A stretch of 64,000 nt of DNA from Lactococcus sp. dk101 (GCF_009601055.1 NZ_WITI01000002.1:124001-188000), one strand, 5' to 3'; positions 1 to 9,105 are shown, counted from the stretch's first letter. Notes: generated by a model from the letters alone, not told the origin. Numbers and translations are program-made.

Positions 1-2381
1 AATTTAAACAAGATTTTGAAAAAAGACTGACTACAAAATTTGCGACTGACGTTGAAAAAGCTGGCCCTATTGAAACATTCGCCGCTGTAGCATCAGTAGT
101 AAAAGCATATTACTCAACCATTTGGCAAGACGACAACGAATATAAAGACGAATCAAAGAAAAAACAAGCCTACTATTTCTCCATTGAATTTTTACCAGGC
201 AAAATGCTCAAGAGCAATTTATTGAACTTGGGAATTATGGATACAGTCCGTGAAGGCTTGTCTGATTTAGGCATTGATTTGGATACCATCGCTGAAATGG
301 AACCAGATATGGCGATTGGGAATGGTGGACTTGGACGCTTGGGGTCATGCTTCCTTGACTCTGCAGCTTCAACAGGAATTCCATTGAACGGAAACGGAAT
401 TCGTTACAGCTATGGCCTTTTCAAACAAAAAATCGTTGATGGTTACCAAGTAGAATTGCCAGACTCATGGCTTGATAATGGTAATCCTTGGGAAGTGCGT
501 CGTTCTGATAAAGCATTTGAAGTGCGTTTTGGTGGCGAAGTTTGGCTTGAAGAAGATGGCAAAGGCAATCTAACACCACGTTACAGAAATCAAGAACGTG
601 TACTCGCTGTCCCTTATGACACCCCAATGGTTGGTTTTGAAAATACAACCGTAAATAATATGTGCCTCTGGCGTTCAGAAGTTCCTAAAGATTTGGACTT
701 GCGTTTCCAAAATCTGGATTACATGCGCCAAACAGCTATGCTTTCTGCAGAGCTTTATCCAGATGACTCAAATTATGACGGACGTTTGCTCCGTTTGAAA
801 CAAGAATATTTCTTCGTTTCAGCTGGGCTGCAACGTTTGATTAAGCACTTTGAAAATGTCAACAAGGTGCCAATCACACATATTGCTGACTTTATTTCAG
901 TCCACATCAATGACACTCACCCTGCCCTTTGCGTGCCTGAATTCATGCGTATTTTGGTTGATGAATACGGCATTGGATGGGAACGTGCTTGGAACATCAC
1001 GGTCAAAGTCATGTCTTATACTAACCACACGATTTTGTCAGAAGCACTTGAAAAATGGCCAGAAGACATGGTTAAAACGCTCTTGCCACGTATTTACCAA
1101 ATCATTCTCGAAATCGACCGTCGTCGTACTGCTGAACTCTTGCCAAAAGTGGGTGCAAAACTTGTTCACAGCACGCGTATCGTTAAAGACGGACAAATTC
1201 ACATGGCAAACTTGTCAATCATCGGTTCACATTCAACAAATGGTGTTGCAAAACTTCACTCAGATTTGTTGAAAGATGTTGAATTGCATGATTTCTACTT
1301 GATTTACCCAGAACGTTTCAACAACAAGACAAACGGCATTGCTGACCGCCGTTGGAGTCAAATCTCAAACGAACGCCTTTCAACTGTTCTTGACGAAACG
1401 ATTGGCAAGACATGGCGTCACAATTTGAACGAATTGAAATTGCTTGAAGCATACAAGAATGATGAAAACACACTTGAACGCCTGCAAGCCGCAAAATTTG
1501 ATAATAAACTCCGTTTGGCAGCATATATCAAAGAACATAATGGAATTACGGTTAATCCAGATGCCATTTTCGATGTTCAAGTAAAACGTCTTCACGCTTA
1601 CAAACGTCAGTTGTTGAATGTTTTGCATATTTTGAAACTCTATTTTGACCTCAAAGACCAACCAGAACTTGATGTCGTGCCACGCGTCTTTATTTTCGGT
1701 GCTAAAGCAGCACCTGGTTATCATTATGCTAAATCAATCATTAAAGCAATCAACGAAATTGCCAATTTGATAAATAGTGATAAGGAAATCGGCGATAAAC
1801 TTAAAGTTGTCTTTATGGAAAACTACAATGTCAGCAAAGCTGAAATCATCATTCCTGCGGCAAACGTTGGGGAACAAATTTCTCTTGCTTCTAAAGAAGC
1901 ATCAGGAACATCAAACATGAAATTCATGCTTAATGGTGCGCTTACGATTGGGACACTTGACGGTGCCAACATCGAAATCTTCGAAGCTGCTGGTAAAGGT
2001 AACTATTTCAAATTCGGTTTGAATAAAGATGAAGTTTATGATTATTACAAGAACGGCAACTACAATGCGCGTGATATTTATGAACAAAATCCAGTGGTGC
2101 ATCGCATTTTGGATGCCTTCATCGATGGCACAATTCCAAATATCACTGCTGAAGGGCCTGAAATCTTTGACTCATTAACAACTTATAATGATGAATATTT
2201 CGTGCTTCGTGATTTCAACGATTACGTTCGTGCCCAAAAAGATTTGGAAAAATTGTATAAAAACCGTACAGCTTGGACGAAAGCTAGCTTGATGAATATT
2301 GCCAATGTTGGTAAATTCAGTTCAGACCGTACAATCAGAGAATATGCAGATGACATTTGGCATATTCACGAAAAAAAATAA
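1..2381 (+). CDS. glgP: Glycogen/maltodextrin phosphorylase, 5' end missing
   Basis: Releases glucose-1-phosphate from the non-reducing ends of glycogen or maltodextrin (GT35, PLP-dependent, cytoplasmic). The reading frame is open from base 3, so the gene starts left of the window; the ATG at 204 is internal, because the frame upstream of it encodes conserved phosphorylase N-terminal sequence (AYYFSIEFLPGKML). The family signature EASGTSNMKFMLNGALTIG is intact, with the PLP-binding lysine codon at 1920-1922. NGGLGRLGSCFLDS and the NKTNGIADRRW segment are also typical. About 793 residues are visible, close to full length. It is followed after 95 bases by a GH13 debranching-type enzyme, the usual end of a lactococcal glg operon. 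Function is secure; only the N-terminus is unseen. Confidence 0.97.
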   Translation, partial: FKQDFEKRLTTKFATDVEKAGPIETFAAVASVVKAYYSTIWQDDNEYKDESKKKQAYYFSIEFLPGKMLKSNLLNLGIMDTVREGLSDLGIDLDTIAEMEPDMAIGNGGLGRLGSCFLDSAASTGIPLNGNGIRYSYGLFKQKIVDGYQVELPDSWLDNGNPWEVRRSDKAFEVRFGGEVWLEEDGKGNLTPRYRNQERVLAVPYDTPMVGFENTTVNNMCLWRSEVPKDLDLRFQNLDYMRQTAMLSAELYPDDSNYDGRLLRLKQEYFFVSAGLQRLIKHFENVNKVPITHIADFISVHINDTHPALCVPEFMRILVDEYGIGWERAWNITVKVMSYTNHTILSEALEKWPEDMVKTLLPRIYQIILEIDRRRTAELLPKVGAKLVHSTRIVKDGQIHMANLSIIGSHSTNGVAKLHSDLLKDVELHDFYLIYPERFNNKTNGIADRRWSQISNERLSTVLDETIGKTWRHNLNELKLLEAYKNDENTLERLQAAKFDNKLRLAAYIKEHNGITVNPDAIFDVQVKRLHAYKRQLLNVLHILKLYFDLKDQPELDVVPRVFIFGAKAAPGYHYAKSIIKAINEIANLINSDKEIGDKLKVVFMENYNVSKAEIIIPAANVGEQISLASKEASGTSNMKFMLNGALTIGTLDGANIEIFEAAGKGNYFKFGLNKDEVYDYYKNGNYNARDIYEQNPVVHRILDAFIDGTIPNITAEGPEIFDSLTTYNDEYFVLRDFNDYVRAQKDLEKLYKNRTAWTKASLMNIANVGKFSSDRTIREYADDIWHIHEKK

Positions 2382-2401
2382 ACACGTTTTATAGAAGCAG
2401 T

Positions 2402-2440
2402 TTTGTCATCAATGCCGTTCATTCTGTCATTGATGACAAA
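2402..2440. repeat. 13-bp perfect hairpin between glgP and the GH13 gene
   Basis: TTTGTCATCAATG (2402-2414) pairs perfectly with CATTGATGACAAA (2428-2440) around a 13-base loop. No T-tract follows on the plus strand, so it looks more like an mRNA processing or 3'-stabilising hairpin than a full terminator. Its right arm contains TGTCATTGATGACA, a relative of the dispersed palindrome described for this window. Confidence 0.8.
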
Positions 2441-2476
2441 TCAATTTCCATAAAATAATGAGACGGAGTGAGTGAG

Positions 2477-4279
2477 ATGTACTATTTTAATTCTTGGAAT
2501 TCTGAATACAAACAGCCTTTCGGAGCAATCAAAGCGGGCCAAGTCATGAAAATCAATTTTTCATCAACCAAAGAAAATATTGCGGTTAAATTCATCATTC
2601 GACGTGATTTTGGTCAACGGCATGAATTTGAAATGCAAGAAATTGAGACAGGAATTTACAGCTCATCCGTCCAATTTGATGTGGGGCATGGTTTATATTT
2701 CTATTATTTTGAAATTACTGAGCCAACAGACTGGGGAGATGTCAAATATTATTATGGTAGAAGTGAAAACAATGGCGAGGGTGTGCTTTACATTTCTGAA
2801 CAAGATGTTAAACCATATCAAGTCACTGTTTACGATTTTGATGATAAAGCACCTGATTGGTATCGAGATGCTGTTTTCTATCAGATTTTCCCAGACCGTT
2901 TCAACAATGGCAATCCAGATGGCAAAATCAATGCACCGAAAGCCAATTCATTTCTTTATGGAAGCTTGAAAGACGATCCATTTTATGTCAAAGAAGAAAA
3001 TGGTGCGATTGCACGGTGGGATTTCTTTGGCGGAAATCTCAAAGGCATTACGGCAAAAATCCCTTATTTGAAAACTTTAGGCGTCAGTGCCATTTATCTG
3101 AACCCTATTTTTTCTGCGACAAGTAATCATCGCTACGATACGAATGATTATCTTGAAATCGATGAAATGCTTGGTGACGAAGCAGATTTTAAAGAACTGC
3201 TCGATGAACTTCATGCCAATCAGATGCATTTGGTACTGGACGGTGTCTTTTCTCATGTGGGAAAAAATTCACGTTATTTTAATATTTCAAAACAATATGG
3301 GGGAAATGAAGGCGCAACGCAGTCAATCCAAAGCCCTTATTTTGATTGGTTCAAGTTTACAGACTATCCTCAAGATTATAAATCATGGTGGGGCATCAAA
3401 GATTTACCAGAAGTGGATAAAGACAATGAGTCTTTCCGTCAATTTATTTATGGAAAGACCAATTCTGTTTTGCAAAAATGGAATGATTTTGGCCTTGACG
3501 GTTGGCGTTTAGATGTCGCAGATGAATTGCCAGACAGTTTCATTCGAGGCATTCGTGAAAATTTGAACCAATATCAAGATACGGTCTTGATTGGAGAAGT
3601 TTGGGAAGATGCTTCCAACAAGATTTCTTATGGAAAACGTCGAGATTATATTTTGGGAGATAGTTTACATGGCTGTATGAATTATCCTTTCCGAGATATG
3701 ATTATTCGTTATCTGACAGGTGGTATGTCTGCATATGATATTGCTCATCAGTTGATGATTTTGTCTGAGAATTATCCTACAGATATTTTTTACAATAACT
3801 TAAATAATCTTGGAACGCACGATACAGAACGTATTTTGACCATGATTGGACAAGAAAATAATGCCAATGCTGTCGGTCTCATGTTCAGTTTACCGGGTGT
3901 GCCATGTATTTATTATGGCGATGAAGCAGGACTTACAGGAGGTAAGGATCCTTCCAACAGAAAATATTTCCCTTGGGACAATATTCCAGAAGATAATTAT
4001 CAGCTTTATCAAAAATGGACAAAACTTCGCAATCAAGAAAGCTTATTGAGAACGGGCAGTTTTACAAGTTTCTATGCCGATAATTGTTTGGGGATTTTGC
4101 GATATGATGCTAATGGGGCCTTTGTCAGCATGTTCAATCCATCACATGACCAAGTCAACTTTCATTTTGAGGATTTGCATTTTTCACAAAAAGAAGTCCT
4201 TTCAGAAGAAGTCAAAGCGATGCTTCAAGAAATTACGATTGAAGCCAAATCAAATGTCAGTTTCAAAGTAGAAAAATAA
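2477..4279 (+). CDS. apu: GH13 amylopullulanase/neopullulanase-type glucan hydrolase
   Basis: Cytoplasmic alpha-glucan hydrolase of about 600 residues, no signal peptide. Residues 1 to about 125 form a beta-rich N-terminal domain like CBM34 of neopullulanases. The catalytic barrel follows, opening with DAVFYQIFPDRFNNGNPDGK. GH13 regions are all present: LDGVFSHVG, GWRLDVADE with nucleophile D346, LIGEVWED with acid/base E374, and LGTHDTERI with D449. The start is placed at ATG 2477 because GGAG at 2465-2468 lies 8 bases ahead; the in-frame GTG at 2468 overlaps that Shine-Dalgarno. It follows glgP and probably removes branches or short dextrins that the phosphorylase cannot finish. Exact bond specificity (alpha-1,4, alpha-1,6 or both) cannot be read from the sequence. 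The symbol follows lactococcal usage. Confidence 0.9.
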   Translation: MYYFNSWNSEYKQPFGAIKAGQVMKINFSSTKENIAVKFIIRRDFGQRHEFEMQEIETGIYSSSVQFDVGHGLYFYYFEITEPTDWGDVKYYYGRSENNGEGVLYISEQDVKPYQVTVYDFDDKAPDWYRDAVFYQIFPDRFNNGNPDGKINAPKANSFLYGSLKDDPFYVKEENGAIARWDFFGGNLKGITAKIPYLKTLGVSAIYLNPIFSATSNHRYDTNDYLEIDEMLGDEADFKELLDELHANQMHLVLDGVFSHVGKNSRYFNISKQYGGNEGATQSIQSPYFDWFKFTDYPQDYKSWWGIKDLPEVDKDNESFRQFIYGKTNSVLQKWNDFGLDGWRLDVADELPDSFIRGIRENLNQYQDTVLIGEVWEDASNKISYGKRRDYILGDSLHGCMNYPFRDMIIRYLTGGMSAYDIAHQLMILSENYPTDIFYNNLNNLGTHDTERILTMIGQENNANAVGLMFSLPGVPCIYYGDEAGLTGGKDPSNRKYFPWDNIPEDNYQLYQKWTKLRNQESLLRTGSFTSFYADNCLGILRYDANGAFVSMFNPSHDQVNFHFEDLHFSQKEVLSEEVKAMLQEITIEAKSNVSFKVEK

Positions 4280-4281
4280 AG

Positions 4282-4301
4282 ACAGCGTTTGCTGTTTTTT
4301 T
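4282..4301 (+). terminator. Rho-independent terminator after the GH13 gene
   Basis: ACAGC-GTTT-GCTGT stem-loop directly followed by a run of T, 3 bases after the stop codon. Confidence 0.85.
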
Positions 4302-4404
4302 ATTCCAATAAATACGGCTTCCTCATAATTGGCGATTATTCCCTCTTTATCCCGCATATTGCCAGTCTTTCCAAAAATCAGTATAGAAATAATAGTTCGA
4401 CAAC

Positions 4405-4433
4405 TTGACAAGTTGTATAGAAAACTTTATAAT
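4405..4433 (+). promoter_or_regulatory. Consensus promoter of dtpT giving a leaderless mRNA
   Basis: TTGACA (4405-4410), 17-base spacer, TATAAT (4428-4433): a perfect sigma-A promoter. Only 7 bases separate the -10 box from the dtpT ATG at 4441, so transcription should start at or next to the A of the start codon. No Shine-Dalgarno is present. Confidence 0.9.
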
Positions 4434-4440
4434 ATAATTT

Positions 4441-5934
4441 ATGAACGATATAAAAAAATCCGAAAAGTTATTCTTCGGACAACCTCGAGCGCTTTTAACG
4501 CTCTTCCAAACTGAACTTTGGGAGCGTTTTTCTTATTATGGAATGCGCGCTATTTTGCTGTATTATTTATATACAGCTACCACTAATACCAATGCTGGAT
4601 TGGGGCTTCCTCAATCACAAGCAATGGCAATTGTTTCAATTTATGGTGCACTAGTTTATTTATCTGCTATTGTTGGTGGTTGGATTGCTGACCGTCTTAT
4701 GGGTGCATCAAAAACAATTTTCATTGGTGGTATTTTGATTATGCTTGGGCACGTTGCCTTGGCAATCCCATTTGGATTGACGTCATTGTTTATTTCTTTG
4801 GCTTTGATCATTTTGGGAACAGGAATGTTGAAACCAAATATTTCAAACATGGTTGGACATCTTTACTCAAAAGATGATCCCCGTCGTGATACAGGTTTCA
4901 ATATTTTCTACTTCGGTGTCAATGTAGGATCACTCCTTGCCCCAATTATTGTTGGGACTGTTGGTCAATCTTATAATTACCACCTCGGTTTCTCGCTTGC
5001 AGCGATTGGGATGTTAGTTGCCCTCTTTGCATACTGGCGTGGGCGTACAAAATTATTCCCTGAAATCGGTAAAGAACCATCTAATCCGATGGATACAAAA
5101 GAAAAAAATCGTTTCCTTTGGATGTTAGTTATTGCAATTATTATTATTGTTGCCGTAGGATTTGGTCTTTATGCAGTAGATAAGAAAAACTTTATCAATA
5201 ATTTGATCAATGTTTTATCTATCGTCGGTATTTTAATCCCTATTGCTTACTTGGTACGTATGTTTACTTCAAAAGAAGTAACGAGTTCAGAAAGAAGCAA
5301 GTTGGGTGCTTACATTCCAATGTTTATCTCTGCTGTCCTTTTCTGGGTTATTGAAGAACAAAGTTCAACAGTCATCGCAACTTGGGGATTGGAACGTACA
5401 AATCTTCACCCTGTCTGGTTTGGCATTAAGTTTACAATTGACCCTTCTTGGTATCAATTATTAAACCCACTCTTCATTGTTATTTTAACACCTGCTATCG
5501 TTGCAATTTGGAATAAACTTGGTGATCGTCAACCTTCTACCATTGTTAAATTTGGTTTGGGGATGATCTTGGCTGGTTTGTCTTATGTTTTGATGATGTC
5601 ACCTGGTTTGTTAAATGGTGTTGAAGGTCGTGTAAGTAGTATCTGGTTGATTGTTATGTTTGCCATTCAAATGGCGGGTGAACTTTTAGTTTCACCAGTA
5701 GGACTTTCAGTTTCGACAAAACTCGCTCCTGCAGCCTTCCAATCACAAATGATTGCCATGTGGTATCTTTCAGATGCTGGTGCGCAAGCAATCAATGCAC
5801 AAATCACACCATTGTTCTCTAAATCAACAGAAGTATCCTTCTTTGGTATTGTCGGTGGTATTGGTGTAATTGTCGGGATTATCTTACTCTTGATCAAGAA
5901 ACCAATTTTGAAATTGATGGGCGATGTCCGCTAA
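4441..5934 (+). CDS. dtpT: Di-/tripeptide:proton symporter (POT family)
   Basis: Proton-coupled importer of di- and tripeptides in the cytoplasmic membrane, 497 residues and 12-14 hydrophobic helices. The POT signature [20 protein letters not shown] lies in the first helix (residues about 25-44), and KPNISNMVG and the [12 protein letters not shown] motif are typical of the family. The start at ATG 4441 is favoured by the alignment-like beginning [17 protein letters not shown], yet there is no ribosome binding site and the promoter -10 ends 7 bases before it, so the mRNA is predicted to be leaderless. It stands alone between two terminators. Confidence 0.97.
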   Translation: MNDIKKSEKLFFGQPRALLTLFQTELWERFSYYGMRAILLYYLYTATTNTNAGLGLPQSQAMAIVSIYGALVYLSAIVGGWIADRLMGASKTIFIGGILIMLGHVALAIPFGLTSLFISLALIILGTGMLKPNISNMVGHLYSKDDPRRDTGFNIFYFGVNVGSLLAPIIVGTVGQSYNYHLGFSLAAIGMLVALFAYWRGRTKLFPEIGKEPSNPMDTKEKNRFLWMLVIAIIIIVAVGFGLYAVDKKNFINNLINVLSIVGILIPIAYLVRMFTSKEVTSSERSKLGAYIPMFISAVLFWVIEEQSSTVIATWGLERTNLHPVWFGIKFTIDPSWYQLLNPLFIVILTPAIVAIWNKLGDRQPSTIVKFGLGMILAGLSYVLMMSPGLLNGVEGRVSSIWLIVMFAIQMAGELLVSPVGLSVSTKLAPAAFQSQMIAMWYLSDAGAQAINAQITPLFSKSTEVSFFGIVGGIGVIVGIILLLIKKPILKLMGDVR

Positions 5935-5964
5935 AAATTAAAATAGAATTAAAAATAGGAAGTG

Positions 5965-5995
5965 AAAGAAGCAAAGTTATTTTGCTTCTTTTTTA
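5965..5995 (+). terminator. Terminator of dtpT
   Basis: AAAGAAGCAAA / TTTTGCTTCTTT hairpin with a T-run, 30 bases after the dtpT stop. Confidence 0.85.
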
Positions 5996-6041
5996 TGTGT
6001 CATTGATAGAAAAGACAGAAAGATGAGGTCTTTTGGCGTAG

Positions 6042-6070
6042 AAAAAAGCTGTCAGAGCTGACAGCTTTTT
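6042..6070. terminator. Bidirectional terminator built on the dispersed palindrome
   Basis: AAAAAGCTGTCA-GAGC-TGACAGCTTTTT: a 12-bp perfect stem with a 4-base loop, flanked by A and T runs on both strands. It serves the minus-strand HD gene (stop at 6079) and backs up the dtpT terminator. Its core at 6050-6063 is an exact TGTCAG-NN-CTGACA palindrome. Confidence 0.9.
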
Positions 6071-6078
6071 GTATTTGA

Positions 6079-6588
6079 TTACATTGAAAATGAAGGCAAG
6101 CGTTTGAAATACTTTCTTCTGTTCCATTTGTATTTTGCAGTCGTTTTTCCTTCTTGCATGGCGACATAGTCGTCAACAAAGCTTACAATAAAGCTTTCTT
6201 TGTAGCGTGGAGGTGCAATGGTTGCTCCCCACATGTGTTTGATAATGATGTCTTTTTCAAGTGGTGTAATGGTCGTTAATTTGCAGGCATTGCGGTAAGC
6301 AATCCGCGGGTGAACATAAGCATGGCTTTTGTTGAATTTTGTATCACGCCAATCATAAAAGAAGAGGTCGTGGAACAAACCTGCGCGTGCAGTTGCTTTG
6401 GCATTCAAGCCATGTTTTTTTGCAATTCGATAGCTCATGTAACTCACACGCAGACAGTGTTGCAAACGTGTTGAGGTATAATGGTGGACAATCGTGTCCA
6501 ACTTTTTGAGTTCTGGCATTTCCAAGAAGTGACCTACGTAACTCATGTATTCAGCATCATGGAACCAAGGTTCTTTTTCTAAATTCAT
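6079..6588 (-). CDS. HD-domain hydrolase, function unknown
   Basis: Soluble 169-residue protein of the HD metal-dependent phosphohydrolase superfamily. Visible metal-ligand motifs are HCLRVS (first His), GLFHDLFFYD (the His-Asp doublet), HMWG, and a C-terminal SFVDDYVA Asp. Substrate is unknown; members act on nucleotides or phosphoesters. The start at ATG 6588 has no Shine-Dalgarno but an extended -10 box ends 6 bases before it, so a leaderless mRNA is likely. It is a single gene, convergent with dtpT and divergent from the BI-1 gene. Confidence 0.85.
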   Translation of the reverse strand: MNLEKEPWFHDAEYMSYVGHFLEMPELKKLDTIVHHYTSTRLQHCLRVSYMSYRIAKKHGLNAKATARAGLFHDLFFYDWRDTKFNKSHAYVHPRIAYRNACKLTTITPLEKDIIIKHMWGATIAPPRYKESFIVSFVDDYVAMQEGKTTAKYKWNRRKYFKRLPSFSM

Positions 6589-6594
6589 GAGTCG

Positions 6595-6603
6595 ATTATA
6601 GCA
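6595..6603 (-). promoter_or_regulatory. Extended -10 promoter of the HD gene (leaderless)
   Basis: On the minus strand TGC-TATAAT (6603 to 6595) lies 6 bases before the ATG at 6588. No good -35 is seen, which fits an extended -10 promoter. Confidence 0.7.
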
Positions 6604-6786
6604 TAGTAAACTTAAATGGAAGTAACAATATGCTTTATTTTGATTAAAAAATGATGTTATTCATGTCACAAAGAATTAAAATAAGAAGCACTAAGGAAGG
6701 CTATGGTCAACTATAACTTGATTTTTTCAATTCGACAGAAAAGTGAGAAGAATTAAAAAAATTTTCGAAAATCAGACTTAAGTCGT

Positions 6787-6815
6787 ATGACATTTTGATG
6801 AAAATTTGGTAAAAT
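6787..6815 (+). promoter_or_regulatory. Promoter of the BI-1 family gene
   Basis: ATGACA (6787-6792), 17 bases, TAAAAT (6810-6815) preceded by TGG as an extended -10. It leaves an ordinary leader of about 22 bases with a good Shine-Dalgarno, unlike the neighbouring leaderless genes. Confidence 0.6.
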
Positions 6816-6844
6816 ATAAATAAGTAAATTATAAGGAGAAATCA

Positions 6845-7546
6845 ATGAATAATAATGATAATCTTATTTTCGATGAGCGAAAAGACGGGTTGAATGCATT
6901 TTTTAGTAAGGTCTATGGTTTGATGGGAGTTGGGGTCTTGATTTCAGGACTTGTCAGCTTCATCATGCTTCGTTTTTATACAAATAACTTGGTCAACATG
7001 ATTGAGGGAAGCGGAAGTTTCGTTTTCTTGTTGCTTTGGTTAATTCCATTGTTCATGGTTGTCCCAATGCAAAGATCAGCTATGAAGAATTCATCTGCTG
7101 CACTGCCATTGTTTATCGTCTATTCAGCCTTTATGGGCTTCTTGATTAGCTTCACACTGTTGATGTACACTGCAACAGATATTACGCTTGCCTTTGTGAC
7201 TGCGGTTGCCATGTTCTTTGGACTTGCTGTCTATGGACGAACAACAAAACGTGACTTGAGTGCTTGGCACAAAGCTTTGTTCGCAGGAGTTATCGGTTTG
7301 ATCGTGATTGGTATCTTGAACTTCTTTATCCAAAGTAGTGGCTTGATGCTCTTTGCTTCATTCGTTGGGGTTGTTATTTTCTCAGGTTTGATTGCTTACG
7401 ATAACCAAAAAATTGAACAAGTTTATTATCAAATGGGAGATACAAATGGTTGGGCTATTTCAATGGCGCTCTCACTTTATCTTGACTTCCTCAACTTGTT
7501 CTTGTTCTTGCTCCGTATTTTCGGATTTGCAGGCAACAGAGACTAA
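6845..7546 (+). CDS. Bax inhibitor-1 (BI-1/UPF0005) family membrane protein
   Basis: 233-residue integral membrane protein with seven hydrophobic segments and hydrophilic N-terminus NNNDNLIFDERKDGLNAFF. The family (YccA, YetJ, eukaryotic BI-1) includes pH-sensitive calcium leak channels; the role in lactic acid bacteria is not established. The closing LYLDFLNLFLFLLRIFG segment is the family hallmark. ATG 6845 is preceded by AAGGAG at 7 bases. Monocistronic, ending in a bidirectional hairpin. Confidence 0.92.
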   Translation: MNNNDNLIFDERKDGLNAFFSKVYGLMGVGVLISGLVSFIMLRFYTNNLVNMIEGSGSFVFLLLWLIPLFMVVPMQRSAMKNSSAALPLFIVYSAFMGFLISFTLLMYTATDITLAFVTAVAMFFGLAVYGRTTKRDLSAWHKALFAGVIGLIVIGILNFFIQSSGLMLFASFVGVVIFSGLIAYDNQKIEQVYYQMGDTNGWAISMALSLYLDFLNLFLFLLRIFGFAGNRD

Positions 7547-7560
7547 ATCTAACCTTATAA

Positions 7561-7590
7561 AAAAATCATGAGTAAAGGCTCATGATTTTT
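7561..7590. terminator. Bidirectional terminator
   Basis: AAAAATCATGAG / CTCATGATTTTT, 12-bp perfect stem, 6-base loop, between the BI-1 gene and the convergent kinase remnant; it overlaps the last codons of the latter. Confidence 0.9.
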
Positions 7591-8030
7591 GCTTTGTCTT
7601 TTTGTGTCTTGACGATTGTGACGCAGTCTGATTTACCTTCTGCTTCAATCAACTTTGCAATTCGAGGTTCATTGTTTTTCGGAAAACGCCAGATGAATTT
7701 CATGAAATCCCAGTATTCCTGGTCAAATTTTTCATTAAAATTGCTGGCCATGTCGGAGCGGTTATGACCCGCGAGACGAGTTTTCAAAGAACGCGAAACC
7801 ACTCTGAAAATCGCTCTGGGACGTGAAATTTTCAGCCAGATGATGACATCGGCTTGTTGAATCCGATGAGACAGTGTTCCAGAATAATTGCCTTCAATGA
7901 TCCAGTCATCGTGTGCTGCCATAAAGTCGTCTTGAACCTGTTGAAAATAAAGCAAAGCCTGGTCAGAATAATCCGTTGTGTGCCAAATCTTGTCCAAATG
8001 TAAGAGCGGATAAGCTGTCAGTTCTGACAG
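7566..8030 (-). pseudogene. 5'-truncated P-loop kinase (FlaR/topology modulation family) remnant
   Basis: The minus-strand frame reads LSELTAYPLLHLDKIWHT and onward through GNYSGTLSHRIQQADVIIWL and the arginine-rich SRPRAIFRVVSRSLKTRLAG lid, matching small P-loop nucleotide kinases often called topology modulation proteins. The expected first 15-20 residues holding the Walker A loop (GxSGSGKST) are missing: upstream of about 8030 the frame runs into the antisense-type reading of the HAD gene end and reaches a stop at 8081. No ATG exists; TTG at 7997 is the only usable start and has no Shine-Dalgarno. Without the P-loop the product should be inactive. The homology begins inside a TGTCAG-TT-CTGACA palindrome. 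Confidence 0.7.
8016..8029. repeat. Dispersed palindrome TGTCAG-TT-CTGACA
   Basis: Exact copy (extended CTGTCAG/CTGACAG), 3 bases beyond the HAD stop codon (8033-8035), at the boundary with the truncated kinase. Confidence 0.9.
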
Positions 8031-8032
8031 GA

Positions 8033-8857
8033 TTATTTGAGGAAGAGCGCTTCGAGTTGACGGGCAACTCCGTCTTCGTCATTGGTCCAAGGGAGAATTT
8101 CACTCGCATGTGGGCGTAATAAAGCAGAAGCATTTTTCATTGCAAAGGCATTTGGTGCCAATTTGAACATCTCAATATCGTTATGCTCGTCTCCAAAAGC
8201 GTAAAGATTTTCAAGTGGAATGTCCAAAATTTTGAGGAGATATTCGAGACCAGAAGCCTTTGTAACGCCTTTAGGGACGACTTCCAAGATATTGTTTGGG
8301 CCACCCCAACCACTGACAGCGATTTTTCCATTATAATGTTCTTGCATTTGTTTAGCCAGTTTGAATTTGTCTTTAACCCGTGTTGACAAAAGGACAGCAT
8401 ATGGATTGTCCGTGATCCGATCGGCACGCAAACGATTATAAGGTTGGAATGCGTCAACGCCGAAAATATCAGTAGGGACGTCTTTAAAGGTATTCAAAAA
8501 GAATTTGCGACGATATTCAACCGCAAAATATTCAAGGTCAAAATTTTGTTGATGACGTAACAACTCGAAAACAAACGAACGGTCAATATAATGTGCCTTT
8601 TGATGTTGCCAAGCCTTGTCCGTTGGATTTGAGATGAGGGCACCATTGAAATTGATCATGGGGCTTTTAAGTTCGAGTGCCTTATAGATAGGCATTGCCA
8701 TGCGGTATGGACGACCTGTTGTGATACAAATGATATGCCCTTGAGCTTCGATTTGCTTGAAAATATATTTGGTATAAGGACTGACCGTTTTTCCGTCAGA
8801 GTGCAAGGTTGTTCCGTCCAAATCAATGGCAATCAATTTTGTTTCTGTATTTGTCAT
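8033..8857 (-). CDS. HAD-superfamily Cof-type phosphatase
   Basis: 274-residue cytoplasmic HAD-IIB phosphatase. Motif I is IAIDLDGTTLHSDG (nucleophile Asp at about residue 11), motif II TTGRPYR, motif III lysine in PKGVTKASGLEYLL, motif IV FGDEHNDIEMF. The C2 cap lies between motifs II and III. Such enzymes dephosphorylate sugar phosphates, FMN or PLP; the substrate is not predictable here. The C-terminus abuts the truncated kinase. Confidence 0.92.
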   Translation of the reverse strand: MTNTETKLIAIDLDGTTLHSDGKTVSPYTKYIFKQIEAQGHIICITTGRPYRMAMPIYKALELKSPMINFNGALISNPTDKAWQHQKAHYIDRSFVFELLRHQQNFDLEYFAVEYRRKFFLNTFKDVPTDIFGVDAFQPYNRLRADRITDNPYAVLLSTRVKDKFKLAKQMQEHYNGKIAVSGWGGPNNILEVVPKGVTKASGLEYLLKILDIPLENLYAFGDEHNDIEMFKLAPNAFAMKNASALLRPHASEILPWTNDEDGVARQLEALFLK

Positions 8858-9028
8858 AAATTCCTATCTAATCTATATTGTACGAGCTAAAAATAGTTTG
8901 CTTTTTAGTAAATGTCTGATCCATCAATAAAAAGGCAAACATTTATCCTATTATAACATAAAAGAAGAAAGTCTCTCTTTGACATATTTGTGCGAACGTT
9001 GAATTCGCTTTCTTAAAAATATTCCGCT

Positions 9029-9041
9029 ATTTCCGAACAAT
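9029..9041 (+). promoter_or_regulatory. PurBox (PurR activator site)
   Basis: ATTTCCGAACAAT matches the lactococcal PurBox consensus AWWWCCGAACWWT at every position. Its centre lies about 76 bases before the predicted start of transcription at about 9112, the position known for PurR-activated lactococcal promoters. A second, weaker CGAAC core is 41 bases upstream (8993-8997). Confidence 0.75.
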
Positions 9042-9075
9042 TAACTGTTTTTTATCTTATTTTTTGTTCAATAGC

Positions 9076-9105
9076 TTGTTATCTTAAGTGAAACTAAGAT
9101 AAAAT
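9076..9105 (+). promoter_or_regulatory. Promoter of the purine permease
   Basis: TTGTTA (9076-9081), 18 bases, TAAAAT (9100-9105). The weak -35 fits an activator-dependent promoter (PurBox upstream). Of the 342 bases between the HAD gene and the permease, the leader 9112-9199 holds a CTGCCC/GGGCAG hairpin (9155-9180 region) and no recognisable riboswitch. Confidence 0.6.

Noticed and set aside
4329-4514. Short ORF before dtpT
   Set aside because: It covers the dtpT promoter and overlaps dtpT in another frame; low-complexity composition.
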